This document shows, piece after piece, positions 45,529 to 57,763 of a stretch of DNA of 64,000 bases. Below the pieces are notes generated by a model. It worked only from the letters and a program-made list of their open reading frames with translations, was not told the origin of the DNA and searched no databases. Position 1 is the first letter of the stretch. Each line of letters starts with the position of its first letter. The stretch is from Macrotrachela quadricornifera (lineage: Eukaryota; Rotifera; Eurotatoria; Philodinida; Philodinidae), in contig JAJEKB010015930.1 in NCBI GenBank assembly GCA_022393335.1, positions 144,549 through 208,548 of the forward strand, in the 5' to 3' direction. Position numbers and translations under genes: made by a program.

Positions 45529-45536
45529 CTCTCCAC

Positions 45537-47860
45537 AGACCGTTACCGACTGGATCAAAGATCATCCTAGAACATCACAGACTGTGGTCGATATTTTAAT
45601 TAATTAGATCATTTCTTACTATTTTCACTTGTCTACCATTTTACGCTAAAACTATCCAAAATTTAACTGTGAACAACTTTTTTAATGTGATTTAAGTTGG
45701 AAAACCATTTGCGCACATTACTAAACGTATTTTAGACATTCTAATGACATTACTAGATCTCCTAAGGTCGGTAACCGAAAATGAACATTTAACATCAGCC
45801 TATAGAAAATCGAATTTTGATCGTCGAAAATGTCTCTTTTTCTGAATTGCAACGTGAAATTCAGAATCAGCATAAAGTGAAGCATCTAGTTGTTGGGAAT
45901 TTGACGAACATGGGATCCTCTACGAGTGCCAAAAGAACTGTGAAAAATGAAAGTCACTTTTTTCAAGAAAAAAATATCACATTTTATTCAGAATTTAATG
46001 TTGATTCCAAGTTTGTAGTTCTTTTTGATCAAGAGAGGGGACGAAAAAATGGCCTTAATGCTACTTATTTTTTAATGATACTATCTATTTGCAAAATCAA
46101 TAAGTCGTTAGAAAGTATGGTGACCAGACAATTTGTTGCAATGACATATTCCGATAATAATTTACAGTTCTTTTTATCAATGAACCAGTTTATTAAATTA
46201 AGCTTAAAATAATTTATTCAACAGCTAATAAAATGATTGGAGATATTACTTGATGACTAAACTTTTTTCGGATCTCAAGACGTGCAATAATCTTGTTGTT
46301 TGCATCAAAGGTTATACTATCGCGCTATATTAGTGATGAAAAGCTTTTTTTTACGTAAGAATGGCAGTGCACGTTTCTTTTTTAACTGGCACTGCAATCT
46401 TAGACTTCTGATACCTGTGAAATACTTGTAAAAGACGAGTGAAACCTGGCGCTACATCTTGAAAGTATAATAATCATTCCAAACTTACTTGAGTAATATT
46501 CAAGATATTTAAGACAACACAAATCCAAAATTGATATTGATAAATATATTATAATGTTTTATTTTATCCAATTTACATGGTTGAATATATTGTATAATCA
46601 GAAATACTTCTGTCGATAGAATTAACAGGTGTTTAAAACGAAACTGTCCAGGAAACAGTTGGTTTCTATGGATTCATTTTTTTTTCAATAAGAAGCAGTT
46701 GACTCTACAACGCCACTGGAAACAAGAAAAGCAACAGGCACCTTTTAACTTGTTTATGTGATAACAAGTGAAACATTCGGCTGTTTTTGCACTTATTCTC
46801 TCCTTTTCTCCTTCTTTTTTCCTTTTCATTTTTTTGTATCACACGGCTTGATGGGAATAATTATTTTTAACATTTATTTTTACTGTCCCTATATACTGAA
46901 GTTATGTATGTGAGATAATAATCAAACGAAATAAGGACAATATGCAAATACTAACGAGAAGAAGTCGAAGTTAAAAAAATGAAAAGTAAAAGGTCATATT
47001 ATCATAAATATGTTATTTAACCGCATCTTATGCTTTATGGATCCAGCTCGAATATTATGGCGATCATAAACGACTGTAAATGGTAGTTTACCATGATGGA
47101 AATCATTGTAAACAATATATTTACCGCGTATACGTTCTGTGAGGCACTCATTTTCTATACTTTGTATTACGGTCGTTTGTCGCCGTATTGTATACGGCGA
47201 AAAACTTTCCTAGACCACTGTATAATCTGTGCCATAAAATGACCGTATTAATAACCTTCACCACAATGTGAGCTCCCAGTGTGGTTAATCTATGGATTAA
47301 ATTGCCGTCTATGTGACACATTCTTTTTAATAATTATTCAAATAGTCTATCTTGTGCAGTTTTAAACGCTCTTTCCATTTATATATTTCAGTGTTAATTT
47401 TCATCTTACTATGGTGGAGAAAAAAAACGAGATTTATTAAAGAGCTGTTCCAGTGCATGTATATTTCTTGAAATTCATATTTTTCTCACGTGTATTTTCC
47501 AAAAACGCAATCTGTCATGTAGCGCGTTCTTTTGTCTATCGAACGATATATTTAAAAAAAGGAATTCATGTAAGAATCGAAATGATATAAGGCAAGGAAT
47601 AAATAGTAGTGTATATCTTTTTTAATTCTAAGAATATGGGTAAGTTTGACGAGAAATGTTGTTGAAATTCAGTACATAGGCTTAAGAAGTCAATTTTTAC
47701 AAGGGATAGACGGTGAACTGAAGGCTATCTAATGGTAAGATCAGAACGTTATTAACACTTTGATGGTGATATGTTTCATTAATAGATCACATTGTTAATG
47801 TGCTGGATCGAATCGTATTCAATGTGAAAACGTAAACAACCGCATCTGATTTGTAGATCC
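45537..47860. other. intergenic, no supported gene
   Basis: A 130-codon frame at 45817-46212 (+) opens with TTG and has low-complexity composition, so I do not call it. Around 47080-47210 lie short palindromes (AATGGTAGTTTACCATG; CGCCGTATTGTATACGGCG) suggestive of old repeat DNA. Confidence 0.35.
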
Positions 47861-47864
47861 TACA

Positions 47865-48140
47865 AGAAACTGACGGATCCGATTTCAGATTGCTCCACAA
47901 TTTGCCCAAAACCCATGCAAAACCGACTAGAACCCAACCGATTCACATTGGATTTCTAACTAACAGATTTCGGACTGAATTATACTGAAAGAAATCTGAT
48001 CGGTTCCCATCGCATCTCCTTGTCAGATGTTACCGTAACCACTGGAACCCATTGACAGGAAAACGTCTGATAATGTTAGATTTCGACCTGATACAGTCGG
48101 ATTTCATCGAAAGTTGATTGAATTTGTTTCTATTTCACGA
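47865..48140. repeat. GGATCCGA/TCGGAT-rich block before R1 copy 2
   Basis: Sequence dense in CCGATT, TCGGAT and AGATTTCGG words, the same vocabulary as the right segment of R1 (48585-48980) and of 48960-49130. It probably belongs to the same element as R1 copy 2, which would then span about 47865-49130. Confidence 0.4.
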
Positions 48141-48204
48141 CGATCTAATTAAGATTTCACAATTATTTTACTAAGATTTTAAAAGACTTCTACTGTTTCA
48201 ACAG

Positions 48205-48382
48205 GGGTTGTTCCTAAAATCGTACAATGTATATACTAAGATCATTCCTAGTATATAGAACTTAATTAAAGAAAATTTCACAATATAGTTGAAATATTAG
48301 AGAAAAGACTTGTTTATATCGATCGATATCTATAGAAAAACAGTGAATGAAATCTGGACAAAATCAGATTTCTAGATTTTCA
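48205..48382 (+). repeat. dispersed repeat R1, copy 2, left segment
   Basis: Counterpart of 1325-1500. Both end with GTGAATGAAAT and CAAAATCAGATTTCTAG, and both carry a preceding AGACTT(C/G)TTTATA-type stretch. Confidence 0.6.
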
Positions 48383-48584
48383 ATTTGTTTCGAAAATTTG
48401 TAAAAGAAGAAAATATCTAACTAATTAATTAATTAGTTGATACATCTGTCAGAATATAATCTAGGTGATGAATTCGATTAGGTGGAAAAGATGATTGCAA
48501 AATAAAAAGAAATTATTTGAAATAGAATGAATCTGAAGCAAATTTTTGAAATTTAGTTGAGATATTAATGAAGACACTTCTACT

Positions 48585-48980
48585 GAACGCGTACATAATT
48601 TTTTGATTAATTTCGATATGCATTGGTAACTGATTCCTATCGAATCTATGTTATTCGACATGAGAAAATTCGATCAATGAAACTTCGGTATTTTTATATA
48701 CTCAGACAAGTTCCGATACCAGTGATTGAACGGTTTTATCACGAAAACTAGTGTCGTGTGAAACCAGAAGTTCTGACCATTTCTCGACATCGGATTGCCT
48801 TAAATCACATCGGAATCAAACAAATCCGAAGACTGGATCTGATCAATTCTGAATGTATGAATTTAGTCGGAAATTGATAAATCCGATCAGTGGATATCAA
48901 AGAAATATAATGGAAAGCATCAAAATCCAATTATCCGTGTGGCAACGGATTTAAAACTTATTCGACAGGATCCTGTCCGT
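48585..48980 (+). repeat. dispersed repeat R1, copy 2, right segment
   Basis: Counterpart of 3960-4415 over its full length, about 70-75 percent identical by eye. Only about 200 bp separates it from the left segment here, so this copy probably shows the uninterrupted arrangement. Confidence 0.7.
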
Positions 48981-51900
48981 CGGATTGCATGGGTAGTCGT
49001 GGGTGAGATCTGACGGGGCCTACATACATTCGTTACCAGAATTTTTACGATGTTTCTACAGGATCCGATGAGATTCAATAGGGATCTAGTCGGATCTTGC
49101 CGAATCCGCCTCGGAGATTGATTAATCTGGAGAATTTACTCGGTGTTAATCACTATTTCTATTAAAGCATATCTAACTTGATTTGCTAGTTTTTATAAAT
49201 TTATCTACTGACATCAAACAATACATAGGCTTTAGTAGCTTTTATTGACGTCATAAAATGCTCTGAATCTTGTTAAAGCATTCACCAAAGTGTCATTTCG
49301 AATGCTAATACATTATTCGATCATATGCTTTGTACAGAAATATTTGTTCTTTCACTTTACTTATTCAAATACATATTACAGTCTTTGATGATCAATTTTA
49401 TAATTAAAAAAAATCTTAGACCAAGTGTAGAGCTGAACTTTTTCTATAAAGAAAATTGTCGAGGAAAATGTAATGTATCACTAAATACATAGATTGAAAG
49501 AGTAAACATTCGCATACAGTACGAATGGTTACACAATAAATTAAAAATAGACATGACGGAACTTCTCATATTACTTCAATAAAAGGCCGAAAAATTTTTT
49601 TAAAACTCGATGAATGGTTTGAATCAGTTACACCCCTATGTACACTGCAAAAACTTTGTGTACACATGTATATTTCATTGATGACGCAAGTTTTGTGTAT
49701 TTGTCATGTACTCAAGTAGCTATGATTCATGTACAACTCAAAATTTCGATTTTTATTTTTTTCCAACTTCTGCATTCGTTTAAAAAAAGTAGCAGGTTTG
49801 AAGTATTCGTTGAGTAGTGGATCAGTTTCAACATACACTTGCAAACATAATACATACAGAGAGTACTTAACAGCTTAGAATATCACATTAAAGCTAAACT
49901 GTCTACAAAGAAAGTCTTCTTGCCTATAATTCATTCTATAATACATAGTAAACCAATTAAAAAATCGAATCTGATGTAAAGAAAACCTTTTAAAAGAGGA
50001 TTAGTAGGTGTGATATGGCATCTAAAAAGCTATATGGGCTGTTCGGACCATGATATTCAGAATCAGCGCAAAAAGACTGCATACAATCATGGACTTTCCT
50101 ATTGAAAAGCAATTCACCACTTGGGGAAGTTTCCTCGTCAGTCCAGAAAACGGGAATAAAACATTTCGCTTCATCTTGTCACCAGATTTCCGGTAGCATT
50201 TGTTCGTTACGATCTTCTGATATACGAAAAAACACATGATGTTCGGATTTAAATGAACAGGAATTTGGAATAACAACAAGTAAATAACACCATATTAGAA
50301 TTCAGAAGTTCTTTAATGAATAGGTCCGTTTTACGTCAAATGTCTAACATAGAATTACTTTGCCTCAAGAATCGAATCATGTACCATTTTCTCAAAGTGC
50401 CTCAACTCTCACTTATTGTACTTACAATAAAGCTTCTAAATCAACGTCTAGTCAATCGTCGGACTGCCCTCTGGTCGACCATTCATGACTAGCCGTTTGC
50501 ATATTTAATGCCACTATATCGACCAATATTAGTTCAGCTTTAAAATTAACAGATTAATCTCTTTTAAATTTTTCTCAAAAAGCTACTGGATATTTTTTAG
50601 GAAAGTGCTTTATCTATTTTGAAATATAATTTTACAGTTGATATCTATGGAGACTCAATAAGAGAACTTCAAACAGTCACTTCGTATTTTACATATTTTT
50701 GTATAAATCTCGCTCTAAGATTCGACATATAGTAATCAACAAAGAAAACTATTTATATTCGAATCAATATGGAACATAGATTCATGACCCTCGAATATCT
50801 ATGAGTCAAGCTTAAAGCAACAAGCAGTTCATCAAAGAAAGCTAAGAAATAGATCGCAAACATTTTTATTGACTTCGAATTTTGTATTTTCTGTGCTCGA
50901 TAACGATCCATCAAGTTTTATTAGAAACGACTATTTACTAATTTATCATTATTTCATACCTACAAAATATTGAAAAACTAACTTCAGGTTTCCATTCTTC
51001 ATAGTCAATTGTCTTTGGTGGAATTTTACTGGAGACAGTTTATATTATATACTATTAATTATTTGGCAAATCAACTTAGTTTTCATTTATTGATCTTCGA
51101 CCATTTTGGATCAAACTTCGTAGGAAAAAAGTAAAACTAATTACTAATTGTTTGGTTACTTATTATTAACCAGAAAATTGACTCCAGATACGAATACTTT
51201 ACCCGCCATTAGTCTCCATATAGTTTTCAACTATAATATTACAAGCTTTTGATATTAATCTAACTGATAACGTTTTTAGATTGACTTGGATACAGAAAGA
51301 TACAGAGAAACTTTAGAAGAAAGTATACCTGTATAACTACAAACTTATTTTATGTTACATGATCTCTCCTACAATCTACAAGACAAATCGTTATCTCGTA
51401 AAAAGGCCTCTTTTTAGTAAAAAAAAATTACTTAAAAAATTTCAAAAACTAATGGCATCATTCGATTCCGAATCCCGAAAAGCTCTAGTCAAACTTTATA
51501 AGGAATAGTTATTTTCTTAAAAAAATTGTTTTTGCAAAATCATAAAAACTAATAGCACCAGTCACCTACCCGACCTCAAAAATCCTTCGGGGAGATATTT
51601 AGAAACTATTACATTCTAGGATTATCGATAGAATCGTTGTTGTTTTCTCATCGGTTAGGACAGACAAACTTTCAAGGAATTTACGGCCGTATAATCCTTT
51701 CTTTCAGAAAAAGGAAATAATATTTTCTTTTTTTACATAGTTTTACGTGAAATCGTCAAGAATATTAATTGGTGATGTTAGTGATTGAAAGTAAGTATTC
51801 AATGCATTATTAAAATATCGAATATTAATGTTATTTAATTAATTTAAATAGGTTAAATGATTTGTATGATCTTTATAAATAAAATTGTCAACAATTTTAG

Positions 51901-52312
51901 ATTTGATGTTATTATTAGATCGATGAATTGATGTGTTGCTTCATTGATCTTGTCAGTTATGTCTTTTTTTTGTATTGTATTACTATTTTACCCAACGAAC
52001 AAAAAGAAAATTCTACTTTTTTACTCTTCTTGAAATAGAATTGCGTTTGTTATTTGGGACATTTTCTTTTCTGTTTTCAATATATATGTATTTTCAGTGT
52101 CACAATGCGTGTCACATTACATTAATTTAAATCATCTTGTGCGCAGTTTTATTAATAAGATGAAATAAGTAGGAAATTTTTATAGAAGGACACATGGAGG
52201 GACGGCAAAACCGTTTACAGAGGAGGCATTGCACCCCCATGTCTTCCTCTCCCCTTTCAGTGGTTATGCCACTAATATATTTGTTGAATATTTATAGAAG
52301 TCAAGAAAAAAA
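48981..52312. other. intergenic, no gene seen
   Basis: 48981-49130 continues the TCGGAT-rich block of R1. The rest is AT-rich without a coding signal. 52180-52275 is a GC-richer stretch ending in AGTGGTTATGCCACT, likely an old MITE end, just before the arrestin-domain gene's 3' end. Confidence 0.35.
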
Positions 52313-53362
52313 TTATCGTAAATTTTTCACAGCAGAATCATAATCAGGTGGTGAATCATTATCATTAAATATTGATTGTTCAGGATTTGACGAATGCGAT
52401 AGACTTAAAAGATTGGATGTTTCTTGTTGATTTAAATCAGAATTCGGTTCAGTTCCTATTGTAATTGGAATATTAATATGACAATTACTAAATATTCCAT
52501 CAACTTTAACTGTAAGTTTAAGTATATAAGATATATCAACAAAAGCATGAGTACTTTCTCCTTGAAATTTATATGAAGGTGGAAGTGATATAGAAGGAAT
52601 TTTTATAGAAAATGTTTCCATTATATGTTCATTTGTTAAATTTACAATTCTTGGTAACATTATTTTATATAAAGTAGATTCTTTGGGATTTTTTGCAATT
52701 TTATAACATGTTAATATTGAAAAATTAACATGTTGAATACAAATTTTTCGTGGATTTTGAATTTCTAATGTAAATTGAATATTTTCACCAGAGACATATC
52801 CTAATTTATTAAAAGTTGCGTTCAATGCAATATCTTTTCTATTTTCGTATTCAAATATACATGGTGTTAAACATTGAGGATTTTCTAATAAATTAACACG
52901 TGGATATATTGTTAAATATTTTTTATGTTTTATATTTGATGTATGCCATGATTTATCAACAACAACTTGCAAATAATATCGAACACCTGGGTATACATCA
53001 GGTTCATTGATAGCTGGTGGAAGATTATCAATTAATGAAATTTGAAATGGCCATGAATAATGTCCTTTCTGATAAATAAATTCGTGTTCTGGTATAACAG
53101 GTCCAGATAAACTAACTTTATTATCATAAAATTCAATATCATGAGATTCAGTTCGTTGGTGATGTCCACCACTACCAGTTGAAACACTCCGAGTTGCTCT
53201 ATAACCGATTTCACCAATCAGACTTATATATATTTCACGCGTTTCTAGATTTTCTTCTGTAATATTCAATCTAACTATTCCAGATATAATTTCACCAGAA
53301 TAATAAAACAAATTATTTCGATCGAGATTAATTGTAATTGCATTACTATTAACATTACCCAT
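52313..53362 (-). CDS. arrestin-domain-containing protein (ARRDC-like)
   Basis: Single-exon gene, 349 residues. Arrestin N domain (about residues 8-160): AITINLDRNNLFYYSGEIIS, GIVRLNI, then SGPVIPEHEFIYQKGHYSWPFQ and YYLQVVVDK. Arrestin C domain (about 165-310): LGYVSGENIQFTLEIQN, SYKFQGEST and ISYILKLTVKV. The tail contains SPPDYDSAV, a PPxY motif that binds WW domains of NEDD4-type ubiquitin ligases. Alpha-arrestins of this kind act as adaptors that bring such ligases to membrane proteins for endocytosis. MGNVNS at the start has a Gly at position 2 and a Ser at 6, compatible with N-myristoylation (inference). No introns, unlike most neighbours. The length is in the usual range for the family. 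Confidence 0.88.
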   Translation of the reverse strand: MGNVNSNAITINLDRNNLFYYSGEIISGIVRLNITEENLETREIYISLIGEIGYRATRSVSTGSGGHHQRTESHDIEFYDNKVSLSGPVIPEHEFIYQKGHYSWPFQISLIDNLPPAINEPDVYPGVRYYLQVVVDKSWHTSNIKHKKYLTIYPRVNLLENPQCLTPCIFEYENRKDIALNATFNKLGYVSGENIQFTLEIQNPRKICIQHVNFSILTCYKIAKNPKESTLYKIMLPRIVNLTNEHIMETFSIKIPSISLPPSYKFQGESTHAFVDISYILKLTVKVDGIFSNCHINIPITIGTEPNSDLNQQETSNLLSLSHSSNPEQSIFNDNDSPPDYDSAVKNLR

Positions 53363-56300
53363 ATTTTATTTATTTTGTTATAAGTTACATTCTGTTATAT
53401 ATATATATTAGATTCTTTTCTCGTAAGTGTATGTAGGTCGGAGAGATGAATCAACGAAATGAGATATTACTATTCGTTTGACGTCATTAGAGAATAAACA
53501 CCAGTAATGATGGCGTACATTCCAAACATTTTGCTCTTATATTATTATGACCAATGAAACATTGAGATATGAATCATTTCGTAATGATGTCAGATATTTC
53601 TTATGTTAGCGGCGTGTACGACTAACAAGTATTCATTTTAGAGGTTAGTAATGAGACTATGGTGGAATCGATAGTACTGATTGTCTGAAGTTTAGTATGT
53701 TAATTTTTATATATACATTCAATGTTTACTAGTGTAATTTTAATGAAAATAAATATTTCTTGTTTTTGAATTAATTTATAGATTTCATCTCTTTTTGTAT
53801 TATAGAGATGATAGAACAAAAAATTTAACAATGAATTATGTCAAACAAAAAATAGTTATATGGATTTTTTGTAAAATAAAGCTGTGTCTTGTTATTTTTT
53901 TTGACTTGAATGTTTCAGATTGTATTTTATAGTTTTTTTTTCAAACTGTTGTTGCTTTTTATGTTTTAATACATATAAATAATGATATTTTTAGAATCGA
54001 GATGAATATATCTTAATAAAAAAGAAAGATGGAAGTATATTAAAAATTTCAAACCGATTCGAATCGAACAAAAAATAAATTGAAAAAGACTGAAAACTTA
54101 TAATAGCTTCGTATAGCCTTTGGTCTTTGACTTTCTGCGTATACATGAATATACTATAAACATATATCAGATAGAAGCACTTTATATAGTTTGCTTTTTC
54201 AAATATTTTAATATAATTTTAAAATCTAGTTTTGAGCTGATTATATGCAGAAATTGTAGTTTTTGAAATAGAATTTTTTTATTCATAAGAATGTAGAAGG
54301 TGTTCGCGCATTTAATAGAGATCTTCTATTTTTCTACATGTTTCTTTTCATAAACGTTGTTAGGATATAAGACATTCTTTTTCCTTTTCTTCGTTCTGTT
54401 GTCATATATAGATGATTCGAACCTCACATAGGCTTCTGTTCTCTTGCTCTTCTCTTCTCTATGATCATGTATTCTTCCTATCATTCCTTTTTTCTTCTTT
54501 TTCAGTGTCCATCATGAGTACGGGTTTATTGCACCACTCTTCTGGTCGTTATCCTTCTATCTATATCGTTTTCTTCGGATTTTTACTGATATTTTATAGT
54601 GTGTTATTTTCCTCGTTTCGTTGATATCTATAGTAAATGTTTTTCTGCATAACGGCGAGAGAGTTGGTAGCGAGCATTCTAACTAATGTATGTTTATATC
54701 CATCAAATTTTATATGATATAGCTAACCATGCTTTCTTTTATCATTATCATCAGCCGTGGAATAGCTGGCAGCAGTCTCAATTGTATATATCGAAATAAG
54801 TTACATTCGATAATAAGATTGGCAGTTTTGTGAATTTTTAATACAATTTTTTAAGACGCTTACAAAGGATAAGATGACGATAACGACTCAGTCTCAAAAG
54901 ATATACTTTTTTTCCGATATATAACGATTTGAAAATGTTTTGTAGAAAAAACATTCTCAGAGTTAAAATAGCTATTCAAAGTGTGAATTTTCACTAGATC
55001 AGATATTTTTACTAAACTTTGAATATAAATATAATTGGTTGTAAATTATTCATTGAATATATATACCATCAATTAAAGTAACATTACTATAATTTTATTG
55101 ATAACCAGAATGTATTGATTATGTGATTTGAATTCTAAAAAAATTAATTGCTGAAAGTATTTATCGGTGACATATTATGAAATCTATATTATTTGACAAT
55201 ATATATATGATTTTTATGTTATATCCCCAAAAAGTATCGACTGGCTCAAATTTTTTTTTATGATAGTCTAATAGAAAAATACATTATTTAAAAGAGCATG
55301 AAAAACTGAATACAATGACCTATTTTTGAGAAAAAGGCACTCATAAATCTCCGGTAAAAAATTTTAAGATACATTTACAGATCAAATATTTGAGGTATCT
55401 ATATAATTCTTTTCCTTCAATGGCCTATATTCTTTCGTTCTCTATGTATATTATACTCTAGTGAATGTACTCATCAAGAGCGTAAGACTTGCCAGCATGA
55501 GTACTGAAACAACTTCATGTATATGAAAATACTCGTGTTAGTTTATCTTGATAGATTGCCTATAGACAACGACATGAGTACTCATACGAGTTTTTCCTAA
55601 AATATTTAGTTGAACATCTATGCACTTTAATATAAAATCATAAATAATAATTATGAAATAAAAAAAAATCATACAATTTTAAATGGAAAATAAAGAAAAA
55701 TTCTTTTAATGAACTATTTATCTAATTGCTCTATCACTTGGTTTATGAGATATCATTGGATAGTGACTATAAGAAAAAAAGAAAGTGATTTGCATTTTAA
55801 AATGTTAACTTAACGAGTAAGATACATTATTGATTTAAACATATTAATAAAAATTGTTTTTAGTCTCATTTTCTAAATTTAGATAAAAGGTTCATTATTA
55901 AAATACAGTTTTTCAGATTATCAGTAAAACGTAATGGAATTAAAGGCAATTAACGGATTTTGTTAAAAGCCATTAGCAGTTTTAAATTATAAAAACATAC
56001 AAATGATACTACAGATGAATTATTTTTTAATTTAGCACTGTTTTTCATAAATTATGCACGGTTCTAGATAGATATAAGTTCATTTTTCTGTTTTTAACAT
56101 ATGATGCGTTTGGAGAATATCCCTGAAAACTCGATTAAATACTAATATAGGAGGTATAGCATGGAAACATAGTCGGAGGACATGTCACTCGCTGAGGATG
56201 CCACGGAAACACGAAAGGACACTCAGTGAGCATTTTAATCTGTGATTACTGTATTCCTTTTTAGCCTTAATATTTGTGCTAAAAAATAATATAAATAAAA

Positions 56301-56865
56301 TGATAGGTGTAGTTCTTGTATTGATCGTTCTCTCAAATGTTCAATAGGTTGTCTTGAATTTTTTGTTATTAATTTTGTATTTGAATAAAATGAATGTAGT
56401 AGAATAGCACTGAAGAGAACATAAGCCTATGAGTATTTTGCATATTTCTTATCTATAACTCAGTTTAGAAAAGGAAACATTTTTATTGGTTCCTGTTATT
56501 TTGTGAAATGTGATACATTCGATTCGTCCAAGGCGTATAACTTTCAAACAAGAACTTTTTAGTAGGATTATCCAAGTAGGCAGAGTATGAACCTCTAGAC
56601 CTTCGATTTATATATCGATCAGCTTACCAAGCTGGATGTGCTGTGTCATTCGATGCCACTTCAATGTTCAATGTTTTTATTTTTGACTTTAATCTAAATA
56701 AAACTTCTATATATTAATTTTATTTTTAATTTTAACTGTATTTAAAAAATATATTTCGACATTGCTTTCAAACGTAATGAAAACTATGAGCAGTTTTTAT
56801 CGCAAAATTTTCTGCTGACAAAAATGATCTATTTAACGAAAAATTGTATGATAGCTAGATTGCAA
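53363..56865. other. intergenic, no gene seen
   Basis: 3.5 kb of AT-rich sequence. The promoter of the arrestin-domain gene should lie at the left end (ATATATATAT run at about 53396-53408). CT-rich stretch at 54360-54500. No repeat shared with the rest of the window was noticed. Confidence 0.4.
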
Positions 56866-56869
56866 TTAA

Positions 56870-57594
56870 GGCCACCCCCCCCTCAAAAATCGATCTCCGC
56901 CCAGGTACGTTCAAATGGGCTAAAATTTGGAGCATATGTTGGGGCTGGAGTATGGAGTTTGTGGTAATATTTTCAGCTCGATCTACTGACGTTTGACAGG
57001 GATATGGACCCAACAAGGGTCAAAAATTGCTCATTTTGTCCGCAAGATTTCTCCGTGGACCTTTATTCAGTATATAGAATTTTTTTTTGTTTGAAAGAGC
57101 ATCTCAAGATGGAGGGCCTGTGAGGCTCCTTTTTTTAAACTCTTATCTATTAAGCGGAGAAAAGGATTCACAAGTTCATTCACTCAAAAAACTCTCAAAG
57201 AATGACGCTTTAATTATAAAAATGCTTTTCAATATAATAATAACAAAGCTTCATTAAAAAAACTGAGCCTCACAGGACCTACAATTTTTGATGTTCTTTC
57301 AAACAAAAAAAATGTTTGACTTTATACAGTACTGTGACAGAGTAACCTTGGAAATACTTTGACAAACCTACTACCTTCTGGGAAAAAATGAGAAAGATTT
57401 TTCGTTTTTTAAAAAAACGTCTATTTTACGAGTAGTATATCGCGAAAATCATCAGATATCTTACCATAAATGAGGCGTCAAAAGGAAATTCATACTGTTT
57501 CTGAAAGATATGAAGACGGGCTATCTTCCCATGCATTTGTCTGAATTTCGGAATTTCTGATAAAAATTGATTTTTTTTGAGGGGGAGGGTGGCC
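56870..57594 (+). mobile_element. TTAA-flanked MITE, copy 1
   Basis: A 725-bp non-coding element bounded by TTAA at 56866-56869 and 57595-57598. Its ends form an inverted repeat: GGCCACCCCCCCC then TCAAAAATCGAT on the left, and on the reverse strand of the right end GGCCACCCTCCCCC then TCAAAAAAAATCAAT. TTAA targets are used by piggyBac and Kolobok transposons, and this is probably a non-autonomous derivative of one of them. A second inverted pair lies inside (GAGGCTCCTTTTTTT near 57127 and AAAAAAACTGAGCCTC near 57257). A diverged copy lies at 37232-37789. Confidence 0.8.
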
Positions 57595-57763
57595 TTAACA
57601 CTCAATAATTTTTAATATTTCTGTCCATCGTACCTCTTTGATAACTTTCACTCGACTGTAATAGAGATGTTCGAAAAAAAATGAAAAGCACAAAGAATCA
57701 ATTTTTACACTCTATCGTTTTTATTAAAGTTTTCAATTCTCAATGTATTATACTCTTACAACG

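Larger units (their letters stand above)
39164..45536. mobile_element. complete two-gene DNA transposon with TIRs and 8-bp target duplication (P-element-like)
   Basis: The element proper is 39172-45528 (6357 bp). Both ends carry the same 23-bp inverted repeat beginning CAAGGGGGAACAAACTGA (39172-39194, and 45528-45506 on the reverse strand), with no mismatch. It is flanked by a perfect duplication CTCTCCAC at 39164-39171 and 45529-45536. An 8-bp duplication and a CAAGG start fit the hAT/P-element group. Just inside each end lies an array of about 15 GATTTC words. Two genes on the minus strand fill the interior: an accessory gene (42843-44650) and a DDE-type transposase candidate (39565-42441), both with open frames and clean introns. 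Perfect repeats, perfect duplication and open genes point to recent activity. Confidence 0.9.

Noticed and set aside
45341..45565. 74-codon minus-strand frame with SREIIGNH-type repeats
   Set aside because: It is the translation of the GATTTC array, the terminal repeat and its flank, not a gene.
45817..46212. 130-codon open frame on the plus strand just right of the transposon
   Set aside because: It opens with TTG, its composition is low-complexity, it has no splice context and I see no family motif. The first ATG leaves about 100 uninformative residues.
52180..52275. MITE-like end AGTGGTTATGCCACT
   Set aside because: Only one end could be found and no duplication, so left as a note in the intergenic entry.
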